Shown here piece by piece: positions 1 to 21,418 of a DNA stretch of 64,000 nt (position 1 is the stretch's first letter; each line of letters starts with the position of its first letter). The notes beneath the pieces were generated by a model. That model was given only the letters and a program-made list of their open reading frames with translations. It did not search any database and was not told the DNA's origin. The translations under genes and the position numbers were made by a program. The stretch comes from Ovis canadensis (Eukaryota; Chordata; Mammalia; Artiodactyla; Bovidae): assembly GCF_042477335.2 (NCBI RefSeq), contig NC_091245.1:86652501-86716500 (forward strand), written 5' to 3'.

Positions 1-449
1 ACAAGCCACAGCTTGTTTCAGGACATTCCAGCTTTGGCAGGTTGCCACAATGTCCTTTGTCCCCCTAGTTCCTTGGCAGAAACCTACCACGTGGGCACAT
101 GGCATCCCAAAATAAAAGGCTCCACTTCCCAGCATCCCTTGCTGTAAGGCCTGGCCATGAGACTTCCATCTGGCCAAGAATCAGGAGCAGTGCAAAAAAC
201 CTTACCAGACAGCTGGCACGTGCCCTCTGTCCCTTCCCTTTTCTTTTTCACTGGTTTGGAACCTGCTGAGTGGTAGCTAAAGCTCAAATATCTTTGTCCT
301 CAGGGTGCACATGAAGTACAGTGGAAGGGCAAGATGGACATATGCTTGCACAGGGGTCCGTGTGTGGTACAGCAGTCTCTTGGTTGGCTAAGCTCTGCAC
401 TCCTAGGCTTTAGAAAAAAATGTCTCACTTAGACAACTTTTTTTCTTAT
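1..449. other. gene-free left flank
   Basis: I see no exon with plausible splice sites or recognisable protein similarity here. The composition is ordinary AT/GC-mixed mammalian intergenic DNA, possibly with a decayed old repeat at about 60-240. It ends at the first recognisable SINE. Confidence 0.5.
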
Positions 450-643
450 TATGTACGTGTCCAATTTTGTGACCCCATGGACTATAGCCCACCAGACTCC
501 TCTGTCCAGGGAACTCTCCAGGCAAAGATACTAGAGTGGATAGCCATTCCCCTCTCCAGGGGATCTTCCAAATTCAGGAGTCGAACCGGGGTTCCCTGCA
601 TTGCAGGCAGATTCTTTACCATCTGAGCCACCAGGGAAGCCCA
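450..643 (-). mobile_element. Bov-tA-type SINE, reverse orientation
   Basis: The stretch reads through the reverse complement of the ruminant Bov-tA consensus: GACCCCATGGACTATAGCCC, then TCTCCAGGGGATCTTCC, then the tRNA-derived head ending CCACCAGGGAAGCCC at 628-642. Several substitutions (for example AAATTCAGGAGTCGAACC) suggest an older copy. Confidence 0.85.
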
Positions 644-859
644 ATACAAGAAACTATATTTCTCTTTCTCCTACTGCTGCTACCCCCTCAATCCCAGCTA
701 GTAAGCTCCAGAGAGCGAAACTCAGAAACCATGGGCAAATATTTTGACTGTTGAGGTTTTGTTCTCTCAAATACCTGCATTCCTGTTGTATATGCGTTTT
801 AGGCTAAGTATCACGGGTTAGAATTAAGCCCAAAGGAGGGAGAGGTTTTAAAGCTACTC

Positions 860-3800
860 TACCCAGTTTGGGCGGCTGCGACCAGCGCACTAAGAGGAGT
901 TACCCCATATCCGAGGTCAGGGGCAGCGGCCGAGAGTGCCAGGCTGCGACAGCGTAGGAAAGGCCAAGAGGAGCTACCCCGTGTCCGAGGCCAGGGGCGG
1001 CACCCGGGAGGAGCGACCTGACGTCCAAGGAGCAGTGGCTGCGCGGGCGTAGGAGAGCCTAGAGGAGCTATCCCACGTTGAAGGTCAGAAAGGGCGGCAG
1101 TTAGGAGATACCCTTCGTCCAAGGTAAGGAGCAGCGGATGCGCTTTGCTGGAGCAGCCATGAAGAGATACCCCACACCCAAGATAAGAGAAACCCAAGTA
1201 AGATGGTAGGTGTTGCAAGAGGGCATCAGAGGGCAGACACACTGAAACCATACTCACAGAAAACTAGTCAATCTAATCACACTAGGACCACAGCCTTGTC
1301 TAACTCAATGAAACTAAGCCACGCCCGCGGGGCAACCCAAGACGGGCGGGTCATGGTGGAGAGATCTGACAGAATGTGGTCCACTGGAGAAGGGAATGGC
1401 AAGCCACTTCAGTATTCTTGCCTTGAGAACCCCGTGAACACTATGAAAAGGCAAAATGATAGGATATGAAAAAGGAACTCCCCAGGTCAGTAGGTACCCA
1501 ATATGCTACTGGAGATCAGTGGAGAAATAACTCCAGAAAGAATGAAGGGACACAGCCAAAGCAAAAACAATACCCAGCTGTGGATGTGACTGGTGATAGA
1601 AGCAAGGTCCAGTGCTGTAAAGAGCAATATTGCATAGGAACCTGGAATGTCAGGTCCATGAATCAAGGCAAATTGGAAGTGGTCAAATAAGAGATGGCAA
1701 GAGTGAACGTCAACATTCTAGGACTCAGCGAACTAAAATGGACTGGAATGGTGAATTTAACTCAGATGACCATTATATCTACTACTGTGGGCAGGAATCC
1801 CTCAGAAGAAATGAAGTAGCCATCATGGTCAACAAACGAGTCCAAAATGCAGTACTTGGATGCAATCTCAAAAATGACAGAATGATCTCTGTTCGTTTCC
1901 AAGGCAAACCATTCAATATCACAGTAATCCAAGTCTATGCCCCAACCAGTAACACTGAAGAAGTTGAAGTTGAACGGTTCTATGAAGACCTACAAGACCT
2001 TTTAGAACTAACACCCAAAAAAGATGTCCTTTTCATTATAGAGGACTGGAATGCAAAAGTAGGAAGTCAAGAAACACCTGGAGTAACAGGCAAATTTGGC
2101 CTTGGAATGCGGAATGAAGCAGGGCAAAGACTAATAAAGTTTTGCCAAGAAAATGCACTGGTCATAGCAAACACCCTCTTCCAACAACACAAGAGAAGAC
2201 TCTACACATGGACATCACCAGATGGTCAACACCGAAATCAGATTTATTATATTCTTTGCAGCCAAAGATGGAGAAGCTCTATACAGTCAACAAAAACAAG
2301 ACCAGGAGCTGACTGTGGCTCAGATCATGAACTCCTTATTACCAAATTCAGACTTAAACTGAAGAAAGTAGGGAAAACCGCTAGACCATTCAGGTATGAC
2401 CTAAATCAAATCCCTTATGATTATACAGTGGAAGTGAGAAATAGATTTAAGGGCCAGATCTGATAGATAGAGTGCCTGATGAACTATGGAATGAAGTTAG
2501 TGACATTGTATAGGAGACAGAGATCAAGACCATCCCCATGGAAAAGAAATGCAAAAAAGCAAAATGGCTGCCTGGGGAGGCCTTACAAATAGCTGTGAAA
2601 AGAAGAGAAGCAAAAAGCAAAGGAGAAAAGGAAAGATAAAAGCATCTGAATGCAAAGTTCCAAAGAATAGCAAGGAGAGATAAGAAAGCCTTCTTCAGTG
2701 ATCAATGCAAAGAAACAGAGGAAAAGAACAGAACGGGAAAGACTAGAGATCTCTTCAAGAAAATTAGAGATACCAAGGGAACATTCCATGCAAAGATGGG
2801 CTCAATAAAGGACAGAAATGGTATGGACCTAACAGAAGCAGAAGATATTAAGAAGAGGTAGCAAGAATACACAGAACTGTACAAAAAAGATCTTCATGAC
2901 CCGGATAATCATGATGGTGTGATCACTCATCTAGAGCCAGACATCCTGGAATGTGAAGTCAAGTGAGCCTTAGAAAGCATCACTACGAACAAAGCTAGTG
3001 GAGGTGATGGAATTCCAGTGGCACTATTTCAAATCCTGAAAGATGATGCTGTGAAAGTGCTGCACTCAATATGCCAGCACATTTGGAAAACTCAGCAGTG
3101 GCCACAGGACTGGAAAAGGTCCGTTTTCATTCCAATTCCAAAGAAAGGCAATGCCAAAGAATGCTCAAACTACCGCACAATTGTGCTCATCTCACATGCT
3201 AGTAAAGTAATGCTCAAAATTCTCCAAGCCAGGCTTCAGCAATACATGAACCATGAACTTCCTGATGTTCAAGCTGGTTTTAGAAAAGGCACAGGACCAG
3301 AGATCAAATTGCCAACATCTGCTGGATCATGGAAAAAGCAAGAGAGTTCCAGAAGAACATCTATTTCTGCTTTATTGACTATGCCAAAGCCTTTGACTGT
3401 GTGGATCACAATAATCTGTGGAAAATTCTGAGATGGGAACACCAGACCACCTGACCTGCCTCTTCAGAAACCTGTATGCAGGTCAGGAAGCAACAGTTAG
3501 AATTGGATATGGAACAACAGACTGCTTCCAAATAGGAAAAGGAGTACGTCAAGGCTATATATTGTCACCCTGCTTATTTAACTTATATGCAGAGTATATC
3601 ATGAGAAATGCTGGGTGGAAGAAACACAAGCTGGAATCAAGATTGCCAGGAGAAATATCAATCACCTCAGATATGCAGATGACACCACCCTTATGACAGA
3701 AAGTGAAGAGGAACTAAAAAGCCTCTTGATGAAAGTGAAAGTGGAGAGTGAAAAAGTTGGCTTAAAGCTCAACATTCAGAAAACAAAGATCATGGCATCC

Positions 3801-4454
3801 GGTCCCATCACCTCATGGGAAATAGATGGGGAAACAGTGGAAACAGTGTCAGACTTTATTTTGGGGGGCTCCAAAATCACTGCAGATGGTGACTACAGCC
3901 ATGAAATTAAAAGATACTTACTCCTTGGCAGAAAAGTTATGACCAACCTAGACAGCATATTCAAAAGCAGAGACATTACTTTGCCGACTAAGGTCCGTCT
4001 AGTCAAGGCTATGGTTTTTCCAGTGGTCATGTATGGATGTGAGAGTTGGACTGTGAAGAAGGCTGAGCACTGAAGAATTGATGCTTTTGAACTGTGGTGT
4101 TGGAGAAGACTCTTGAGAGTCCCTTGGACTGCAAGGAGATCCAACCTGTCCATTCTGAAGGAGATCAACCCTGGGATTTCTTTGGAAGAAATAATGCTAA
4201 AGCTGAAACTCTAATACTTTGGCCACCTCATGCAAAGAGTTGACTCACTGGAAAAGAGTCTGATGCTGGGAGGGATTGGGGGCAGGAGGAGAAGGGGACA
4301 ACAGAGGATGAGATGGCTGGATGGCATCACTGACTCGATGGATGTGAGTCTGAGTGAACTCCAGGAGTTGGTGATGGACAGGGAGGCCTTGCGTGCTGCA
4401 ATTCATGGTGTCGCAAAGAGTCAGACACGACTGAGCAACTGAACTGAACTGAAC
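860..4454 (+). mobile_element. near full-length BovB (RTE) LINE, inactivated
   Basis: This is a sense-oriented BovB non-LTR retrotransposon of about 3.6 kb. It has a GC-rich 5' region of imperfect repeated units (about 890-1190), an apurinic-endonuclease-like segment (about 1630-2460), a reverse transcriptase segment (about 2930-4070) and the BovB 3' tail ending CTGAACTGAACTGAAC. The RT metal-binding block appears as RYADDTTL near 3675-3700 and the endonuclease SDHEL motif near 2310. The reading frame is broken by a TAA at about 1688, a TGA at about 2461, further stops and frame changes near 2860, 3300-3430, 3600-3700 and 4072. In the endonuclease, QIYYIL stands where related copies have QIDYIL. 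It cannot encode a working protein. Its 3' end abuts the 3' end of HENMT1 in tail-to-tail orientation. The family assignment is confident; the exact 5' boundary is approximate. Confidence 0.9.
890..1190 (+). repeat. imperfect tandem units in the BovB 5' region
   Basis: A motif close to AAGAGGAGCTACCCC recurs about five times (near 892, 965, 1060, 1101 and 1160). Each is followed by a variant of GTCCGAGGTCAGGGGC. Spacing is irregular, about 40-95 bp. The stretch is unusually CpG-rich for the neighbourhood and belongs to the BovB 5' end. Confidence 0.7.
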
Positions 4455-4508
4455 CCCCTGGAAAAAGGTTTTAAACACTACTGAATAATTCAGTTTTCTT
4501 TAAAACTC

Positions 4509-4514
4509 TTTAAT
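4509..4514 (-). terminator. HENMT1: candidate HENMT1 poly(A) signal (ATTAAA)
   Basis: On the minus strand, ATTAAA lies about 150 bp past the HENMT1 stop codon and just before the end of the neighbouring BovB. It is the commonest variant of AATAAA. Transcript ends cannot be seen from sequence, so the assignment is an inference. Confidence 0.4.
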
Positions 4515-4661
4515 ATGAACATTCAACACACACACACCAAAACCCATAAACATTAGGTGATTTTAAAATGAAAAGCTACCTCAATTATGACTGCACAACG
4601 TTTAAATTCTAAATGAGCCCAATTATTGCACAGATCCTGAATTTCAGGAAGTAAGGATGGC

Positions 4662-14453
<9,792 letters not shown>

Positions 14454-14459
<6 letters not shown>

Positions 14460-14544
14460 GTTGTCTTCCTCCACTCTTTTCAAGTTTCGTTGAAACAGAA
14501 GTGCAGCTGTCTCCTTCAACCCCTAGGAATCAGCAATGACTAGG
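14454..14544 (-). CDS. HENMT1: HENMT1 start exon (mostly 5' UTR, two codons)
   Basis: Only ATG GAG (14459-14454) is coding, followed by the donor GTGAGG. A plausible acceptor, TTTACAG, ends at 14545, giving about 85 bp of 5' UTR; CCTAG near 14523 is an alternative acceptor. The start context AACATGG is a strong Kozak match. The upstream codons VEEDN resemble the human N-terminus but have no initiator. Confidence 0.75.
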
Positions 14545-14924
14545 CTGTAAATACAGTGTATCAGTTTTTGCAGAGGAAAAGCTGGACTAAGTAGCTGCTG
14601 CCTAGGTCGTTGGGAAGGGAGAAAGCGAGGTTTCTCCCTTCTCTTTACTTTTAATCCACATTAAAGTATCATTTAACCCAAAGAATGTATCCGGGAAGCA
14701 CTGCTTCAGGCAATAGCAAACAAAGTACGGCAGCCGAAGTAACCTTCCGCTCCACCAAACACACGCAATAACACCTATTCTTTCCTTTTACTATCAGTTT
14801 GATTAAAACTGAACAATTCTATCAGTTGTGACTATTTCATTAAAGCCCTCAACGTCACTCAAATTGCTTTCAACTACTCTTTCACACGCGGTCAAAATGA
14901 AATTTAAAGAGAAAAGTGTCCTAC

Positions 14925-15117
14925 GTGAAAGTCACTCAGTCGTGTCCGACTCTCTGCGACCCACCCCATGGACTATACAGTCCACGCAATTCTCCAGGCC
15001 AGAATACTGGAGTGGGTAGCCTTTCCCTTCTCCAGGGCATCTTCCCAACCCAGGGATTGAGCCAAGGTCTCCCGCATTGCAGGCAGATTCTTGACCAGCT
15101 GAGCCACAGGGGAAGTA
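14925..15117 (-). mobile_element. Bov-tA SINE in HENMT1 intron 1
   Basis: GTGAAAGTCACTCAGTCGTG begins a reverse Bov-tA copy that ends near GAGCCACAGGGGAAG. It sits only about 250 bp from the HENMT1 CpG island. Confidence 0.87.
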
Positions 15118-15429
15118 TATATGCTCCAGCACATATCCAATTCACTACTGGCCTTGAATTTTACATCTTTGGTTCTCTATTGCACATCTGCCTCTATCAA
15201 CTAGAACTCAGTCTGAAATGTAGACACCTCTATCTCCTAACTTGAGTTATTCTCTAAATCGTAACTCGGAAACCCTCCTCAAGAGAGCTCAAGAGAGCAT
15301 GAGTGGATGCAACTATTACCTTTCTGTAAGAAGCACCTCCGCGCGCGGCCAACCTGCGGACATTGCGGAGAAGAGCGGGTGCCTCAAAGCGGCGGCCGCA
15401 TTTATCTCCGGGCCCGGCCCTTGACACTG

Positions 15430-15439
15430 GCGCACGCGC
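15430..15439. promoter_or_regulatory. HENMT1: NRF1-like site
   Basis: GCGCACGCGC matches the core of the NRF1 consensus. NRF1 sites usually lie within about 100 bp of the start site in CpG-island promoters. Confidence 0.55.
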
Positions 15440-15447
15440 GGTCTCAC

Positions 15448-15453
15448 CACGTG
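15448..15453. promoter_or_regulatory. HENMT1: E-box CACGTG
   Basis: A palindromic CACGTG lies 9 bp from the NRF1-like site, in the context CCACGTGAC typical of USF/MYC-family sites. The pair suggests a core promoter near 15350-15450. Confidence 0.5.
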
Positions 15454-16303
15454 ACTTTACCCGCCCCCCGCCACACCTGCTCCGCCCACACTTGCGCGGC
15501 GGGCACAGCCTCGGGGACTCCCTACTCCTCCGCCCGAGGTGTCCGGAGCCCAGCTCCGGATTCAGCTCCTTTCCTCTAGGCTCTTAGCTCCAAGACATCA
15601 GGTTTGTGTCTTTTAACCGCCTCTGTGGCTCATGCCCCAGAGCCATGTCTTAAGTCTCCATCCGCACATTGGCGGGGGGACCACGGCCCCTGCCACATCC
15701 CCCCTCGCGAGCAGCTGCGACCCGCCCCAGCCGGCCAGGAGCCGCGACTGTGGGCCCGAGGCGGCACCTCGCTCGGCGTGTCCGGGGCCGCGAGCAGGAC
15801 GCCGGGCTCCGGCGGCTGTTGGCTTCGTGGCTCTCCCCGTGCGCGGCAAAGAGCCGAAAACGGTCCCGGCCAATGGAAGGTGCCAAGAGGAGCGACCGGG
15901 CTGAGCGCGAGCCCAGCAGCCGCTCGCGTCCGAATCGGCCAACACTCCCATCCCCAGAACAATCCACAAGGACCTTAAAGGGGACCGTGGGCTGCCTAAA
16001 GCTCTGTCGGTAACATCTGAACTCAGAAAAGCCTTGACACCTTAGTCCGCAAACCTCCAACTGGTAACTACCGCATGCTGGGGACACAAGTGTCTGACCT
16101 TTAGAAAAGTTACTTTATCGTCTGCCCTTTCCCTTGCAGAGATTCAACCTAACACCTCAAAAGTTATTTCTTTCTAATATGTGAGAGAAAACCTTAAAGA
16201 GGAGAGGAGAAACGAAGCTGCCTTTGCGGTTGGGAGAGGAATTTAGTCCTATTTTGAGACTCGATCTGATTTTACTAATGAATTAATTACCCATTAGTAA
16301 GTA

Positions 16304-16510
16304 AAGTAAAGTCACTCAGTCGTGTCCGACTCTTTGTGACCCCATGGACTGCAGCCCACCGGGCTCCTCAGTCCATGAGATTCTCCAGGCAAGAATACTG
16401 GAGTGGGTTGCCATTTCCTTCACCAGGGGATCTTCCCAACCCAGGGATCAAACCCAGGTCTCCTGCATTGGAGGCAGACGCTTTAACCTCTGAGCCACTC
16501 CCCGGTGGCT
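16304..16510 (-). mobile_element. Bov-tA SINE
   Basis: Reverse-orientation copy from GTCACTCAGTCGTGTCCGAC to the tRNA-like head at about 16500. It closely matches other copies in the window. Confidence 0.88.
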
Positions 16511-16958
16511 CAGTTGATAAAGATTACCCATTAGTACATCATAAATAATATATTGGGAAATAATATATTTTCAAACAGTTAACACCTACTATATGCAAAG
16601 CACAATGCTGACCCCTTCGGGGTATCACAAAGATACATTGCACAGTTTTTATTTTTGACATTTTGAGGATTCTAGTCTCGTATGGAAAAGTTTATAACTT
16701 AAGCTTCAGCAGGTTCCTGTTGGCTCTAGGAAACAAGAGTTTTAACCAACAGCCTTCCTTGAAGGAGCATATGCCCTATTACAGAATATATAATCTAAAC
16801 AGGATCTTAAACATGAGTAAGTTAATTCCATGTCTGTGTATTTTTAAATCAATTAAATAAGGGGGCTGTTGGACTGAGGTGGCTCTGATGCCCTGCAAAG
16901 CCTGTATAAACAAAACTGAAGCATGCAAATGTCTCAGTGTTAAGAAATGGAAACCTAG

Positions 16959-17085
16959 GGACTTCCCTGGCCGTTCAGTATGTGAAACTTTAAGCTCCCA
17001 ATGCAGAGGGCATGGATTCCATCCCTAGTGTGGGGAGTTAAGATCCTACACACGCCTGGCTAGCCCACAGTGGGGGAGAGTAATG
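16959..17085 (+). mobile_element. CHR-type SINE
   Basis: GGGACTTCCCTGGCCGTTCA is followed by a diverged CHR body (GGCATGGATTCCATCCCTAG) and GTTAAGATCCTACACACG. Confidence 0.75.
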
Positions 17086-17137
17086 GAAACCTAAGGACAA
17101 CCAATCATAAGCAAGTAGCCTTTCCCAAATAAGGCAT

Positions 17138-17932
17138 CAGTTCAGTTCAGTTCAGTTCAGTCGCTCAATGGACCCCGTGAATCGCAGCACGCCAGGCCTC
17201 CCTGTCCATCACCAACTCCCGGAGTCCACTCAGACTCACGTCCATCGAGTCAGTGATACCATCCAGCCATCTCATCCTGTCGTCCCCTTCTCCTCCCTGC
17301 CCCCAATCCCTCCTAGCATCAGAGTCTTTCCAATGAGTCAACTCTTCACATGAGGTGACCAAAGTACTGGAGTTTCAGCTTTAGCATCATTCCTTTCAAA
17401 GAAATCCCAGGGCTGATCTCCTTCAGAATGGACTGGTTGGATCTCCTTGCAGTCCAAGGGACTCTCAAGAGTCTTCTCCAACACCACAGTTCAAAAGCAT
17501 CAATTCTTTGGCGCTCAGCCTTCTTCACAGTCCAACTCTCACATCCATACATGACCACAGGAAAAACCATAGCCTTGACTAAACGGACCTTAGTCGGCAA
17601 AGTAATGTCTCTGCTTTTGGATATACTGTCTAGGTTGGTCATAACTTTCCTTCCAAGGAGTAAGCGTCTTTTAATTTCATGGCTGCAATCACCATCTGCA
17701 GTGATTTTGGAGCCCAAGAAAATAAAGTCTGACACTGTTTCCACTGTTTCCCCATCTATTTCCCATGAAGTGATGTGACCGGATGCCATGATCTTCGTTT
17801 TCTGAATGTTGAGCTTTAAGCCAACTTTTTCACTCTCCTCTTTCACTTTCATCAAGAGGCTTTTAGTTCCTCTTCACTTTCTGCCATAAGGGTGGTGTTA
17901 TCTGCATATCTGAGGTTATTGATATTTCAGAT
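17138..17932 (-). mobile_element. 5'-truncated BovB, reverse orientation
   Basis: It begins with the inverted terminal tail CAGTTCAGTTCAGTTCAG at 17138 and runs through the RT C-terminal region to about 17932. A small deletion near 17165 removes part of the terminal region. Reading the minus strand, about 170 codons remain open (17855-17346). Confidence 0.9.
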
Positions 17933-18077
17933 TAAGCTTGTTGAAGCAAAAAACAAAATGGAATAGATATTGCTAAGCTCTCTAAAACGGAGCCAGAAGA
18001 CCGCTAAAGAAGTGTGACTCATGCATATGTGAGCCTAGGTAGAGTCTGAACTTAACACCACTTACTCTCTTAATTCA

Positions 18078-18276
18078 GGGCTTCCCTGATAGCTCAGTTG
18101 GTAAAGAATCTGCCTGCAATGCAGGAGACACCGGTTCGATTCCTGGGTCGGGAAGATCCCCTGGAGAAAGATATAGGCTACCCACTCCAGTATTTTGGCC
18201 TGGAGAATCCCATGGACTGTACGGTCTGTGGGATTGCAAAGAGTCGGGCACGACTGAGCAACTTTCACTTCCCTTC
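18078..18276 (+). mobile_element. Bov-tA SINE with 14-bp target duplication
   Basis: GGGCTTCCCTGATAGCTCAG begins a full-length sense copy ending CGACTGAGCAAC plus a short tail. ACTCTCTTAATTCA flanks it at 18064-18077 and 18277-18290, perfectly conserved, so the insertion looks young. Confidence 0.93.
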
Positions 18277-18754
18277 ACTCTCTTAATTCAAGCATCCAGA
18301 CCATCTGCCCAGTGTTCTAAAACTCAAGATACTTATTGAACCTCTACCCTGAAAGAACGCCTTACAGGATATCCCTTAAAGACAAATATTTCCTTTTTTG
18401 TGTCCAGTCAGTCATAGTTTTTGGCAGGCAACTTTAACAACCTTGTGGCTTTTGCCTTTATACACCCTTGACTTTCTCTTCCCCCAAATACTGGGTTTTA
18501 CCAAAATCTGTGTCTCCTGAGTTGTAATTCCTAAGACCCCAAATGAACTCTTCTTATTGCACCCTTCTGCATTTCTTTGTCAACAAGTGGTATCCAGTCA
18601 AGTAATTTCCTTGCTTTGCTTTGGCATCTTTCCTATAAAAGCCTTTCCTCTAGTTCCTGACAGTGATTAGGAGCGACCAGATTTTAACTGATGTTTGCTG
18701 AAATTCTTTTTTATTGTTTGATCAAAATCTTAAAAATTCCAGCATGCCTCAGCT

Positions 18755-19060
18755 TATCTATTAACTTTATGTACCCAACAGAATTGAAAGCAGAGCCTGG
18801 AATGAATATTTTTACACCAATGTTCACAGCAGCATTATTCAAAATAGCAAAAGGTAGAGACAACCCAAATGCCCATCAATGGATAAATGAATAAACAAAA
18901 GTGGCATATATATCCTTTACAAGGAATGATTCTGACATGTTACTACATAGATGAATCTGGAAAACGTTATGCTAAGTGAAATAGGGTGGTCACAGAAGGA
19001 CAAATATTGTATTGTGGGTGGGGGAGGAAAAATAATCTTCAATAGAACTGGATTTGTGGA
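18755..19060 (+). mobile_element. L1 3' fragment
   Basis: AATGTTCACAGCAGCATTAT followed by AACCCAAATGCCCATCAATG is the familiar 3' portion of an L1. Boundaries are approximate. Confidence 0.7.
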
Positions 19061-19102
19061 TACTGGATGCTAGTCCTGTTCATTGCCTTTGAGGTTTTGT
19101 TG

Positions 19103-19628
19103 TTGTTGTTCAGTCACCCAGTCGTGTCCAACTCTTTGCGATGCCATGGACTGCATGTAGCACACCAGGCCTCCCTGTCCCTCACCTTCTCCTGGAGTTT
19201 GCCCAAGTTCATGTTCACTGCATCAGTGATGCTGTCCAGCAATCTTATCCTCTGATGCCCTTTTCTCCTTCTGCCCTTGATCTTTCCCAGCATCAGGAAC
19301 TTTTCTAATGAGTTGTCTGTTCGCAAGATGACAAAAATACTGGAGCTTCAGCTTTAGCATTAATCCTTCCAGTGAATATTCAGGGTTGATCTCCCTTAAG
19401 ATTGATTGGTTTGATCTCCTTGCTGTCCAGGGGACTTTCAGGAGCCTTCTCCAGCACCACAGTTCAAAGGCATCAATTCTTTGGCGTTCTGCCTTCTTTA
19501 CAGTCCAGCTCTCACAACCATACATGACTACTGGAAAGACCATAGCCTTGACTATACAGACCTTTGTCAGCAGAGTAATGTCTCTGCTTTTCAGTACACT
19601 GTAGGTTTGTCATTGCTTTCCTGCCAAG
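19103..19628 (-). mobile_element. 5'-truncated BovB, reverse orientation
   Basis: This copy spans the 3' 525 bp of BovB (TTCAGTCACCCAGTCGTG to the CATTGCTTTCCTGCCAAG region). It lacks the long CAGTTCAGTTCAG tail seen at 17138 and is more diverged. Confidence 0.85.
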
Positions 19629-20351
19629 AGGTTTTGTTATCTACCTGCAAATTAGACTGAATCCTGAATTCTTCTAGTTTTCACCAATAACTGTCACTAA
19701 ACTAACATTTCCACATTTTTCCCACTCTTGTTACTTGAAATCATAAAGACAAAAACTGCCATTTTCTCAAAGCTGAAGCTGGATGACTTGAGATAAACTT
19801 CAGAGAAATTGCCACAACATCTCACATCCAGACCAACTTTGTGCTTTTTGCTCTGTGGCCCACTCAGATATTTCACTAGAACACCTGACATCAACCAGAG
19901 ATAACAGGAAAATCTATCAGATTACTGCTGCCTCTGCTTACTCTGAAGACACTTCAAGCCCACCATCTAGAAATCTTGACTAACTGCTCCCTAGACTCAA
20001 AATTTTTGTTTATATTCTCTTCTAACCATTAACTTTTCTTCTGTTTCTGTGGTAATGCCTCTTACTGAATACATGATTGCTTGTACCATATAGGTGTGAC
20101 TTTGGAAGCCAACCTGCATCACTGCCTCCTGACATTAGATAGCACGCTTTAATTTAGCTGACCTATTCTCAGGATAAAGAGGTTAATTCAATGAGAAATG
20201 GAGCAATGTACCAAATCATCTTCTGGGGATGTTTCAAAGGCAGAAACTTCTCAGGGAAGGTGCAAATGCAGGATAGCAGAAATGGCTCCCCAAAATGTGC
20301 CTCTTTGACATAAGGACTGTTTTTAGCTGATTGTTTAAAGAAATAGCAGAC

Positions 20352-20550
20352 AGAGACTTCCCTGGTGGTCCAGGGGACCTATGTTCCATCTCTGGTCAAG
20401 GAACTAATCCCACGTGCCTAAACTAAGAGTTTGCATGATGCAACTAAAGATCTCGCATGCCATAACTAAAGACCCCGTGCTGCAAGTAAAGATCCCACGT
20501 GCCAAAACTAAGACCGGCACAACCAAATAAGTAAATATTTTAAAAAGAAA
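20352..20550 (+). mobile_element. CHR-type SINE
   Basis: GACTTCCCTGGTGGTCCAGG opens a CHR copy with tandem-like phrases CTAAAGATCTCGCATGCC and TAAAGATCCCACGTGCC, ending in an A-rich tail. Confidence 0.8.
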
Positions 20551-20999
20551 GAAAAGGCTGGTGGTCCTTTTAAAAAGTTAAAAAAAATAAAGAAACAGCA
20601 GACGCAGAAGACGTTACCCTTTTGAAATGGAAATATATGTTTATAAAGGAATTATGAGAGTATCTCCCTCTATCTGGCAGAGAAAGATGACTAAATTGCT
20701 TGAAATCTTACTGGAGAAAGAAGATACTGATTTAAATCTATAAAACAAACATTACGCCTTTTACCATGCTTTTCCTGGTGACCTCCCATAACTGGGCTCT
20801 TCTCACCACCACCCCAGTATCTTTCCTTTATCTTTACTGAAGACATTATGTAAGATGGTAGCTTGGGCCTTCTCAGTAACTCATTCTTCCTAGATATATG
20901 TTAATAAGCTTCTATCTGTTTTTCTCTTGTTAATCCATCTTTTATTACAAGGAATCTCAGGCAAGAACTCAAAAAGGTAAGGGAAAAGTTAATTTCCTC

Positions 21000-21083
21000 C
21001 TCTTTGGTAGGATTCCATTTATACAGGATATCTACAATAGTCAAATTCATAGAGACAGGAAGTAGAAGTCTCACCAGTGGAAT
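21000..21083 (+). mobile_element. L1 3' fragment, left part
   Basis: AATAGTCAAATTCATAGAGA is a typical L1 3' region phrase. It is cut at about 21083 and resumes at about 21714 after the LTR. Confidence 0.6.
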
Positions 21084-21379
21084 GATGATATCTTTGGTTC
21101 TTCTCTCAAGGGAAAAAATTCAGATGAGAGACTCAGACAGTCTTCAGGAGCAAGAGTTTTATTGGCAAAGTGGAAGTACTCTCCCAAGAAAAGCTAAGAG
21201 CCGGCTGTCTGGAAACCAGAAGCAGCCTCACAATGGGGGTAGGTTGGTTTTTCAGAGTGGTGGAAAGTCCCTCCCTGGGTCCTGCATCATTTGACTGGCA
21301 AGTTGATTGACAGCTTTAGGTTATATAATTTTCCTCCTCGTGTGCATGCACTTACCATAAGCACCCAAGTGAAACCCAT

Positions 21380-21418
<39 letters not shown>

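Larger units (their letters stand above)
15325..15990. promoter_or_regulatory. HENMT1: CpG island, probable HENMT1 promoter and first exon
   Basis: GC- and CpG-rich DNA sharply different from both flanks. It lies immediately 5' of the HENMT1 start exon on the minus strand. Minus-strand donor-like sites such as CCGCAG|GTTGG and GCGGAG|GTGCTT near 15340-15355 could end a non-coding first exon. The island extends about 500 bp beyond the motif cluster, so divergent plus-strand transcription is possible. No protein-coding gene is visible in it despite several open frames, which GC-rich DNA produces by chance. Confidence 0.75.

Noticed and set aside
15604-16087. Overlapping long open frames on both strands in the HENMT1 CpG island
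   Set aside because: GC-rich DNA has few stop codons. The frames overlap on both strands and match no protein I recognise.
17346-17855. 170-codon RT-like frame on the minus strand as a gene
   Set aside because: It is the 3' part of a 5'-truncated BovB, lacking the endonuclease and most of the reverse transcriptase.
18078-18150. tRNA-like segments in the Bov-tA and CHR heads as tRNA genes
   Set aside because: They are SINE heads present in many copies, without an intact cloverleaf or mature 3' end.
21379-21414. Regular repeats (GT, CA, GTTT) as a CRISPR-like array
   Set aside because: They are simple microsatellites without spacers, and this is a mammalian nuclear genome.
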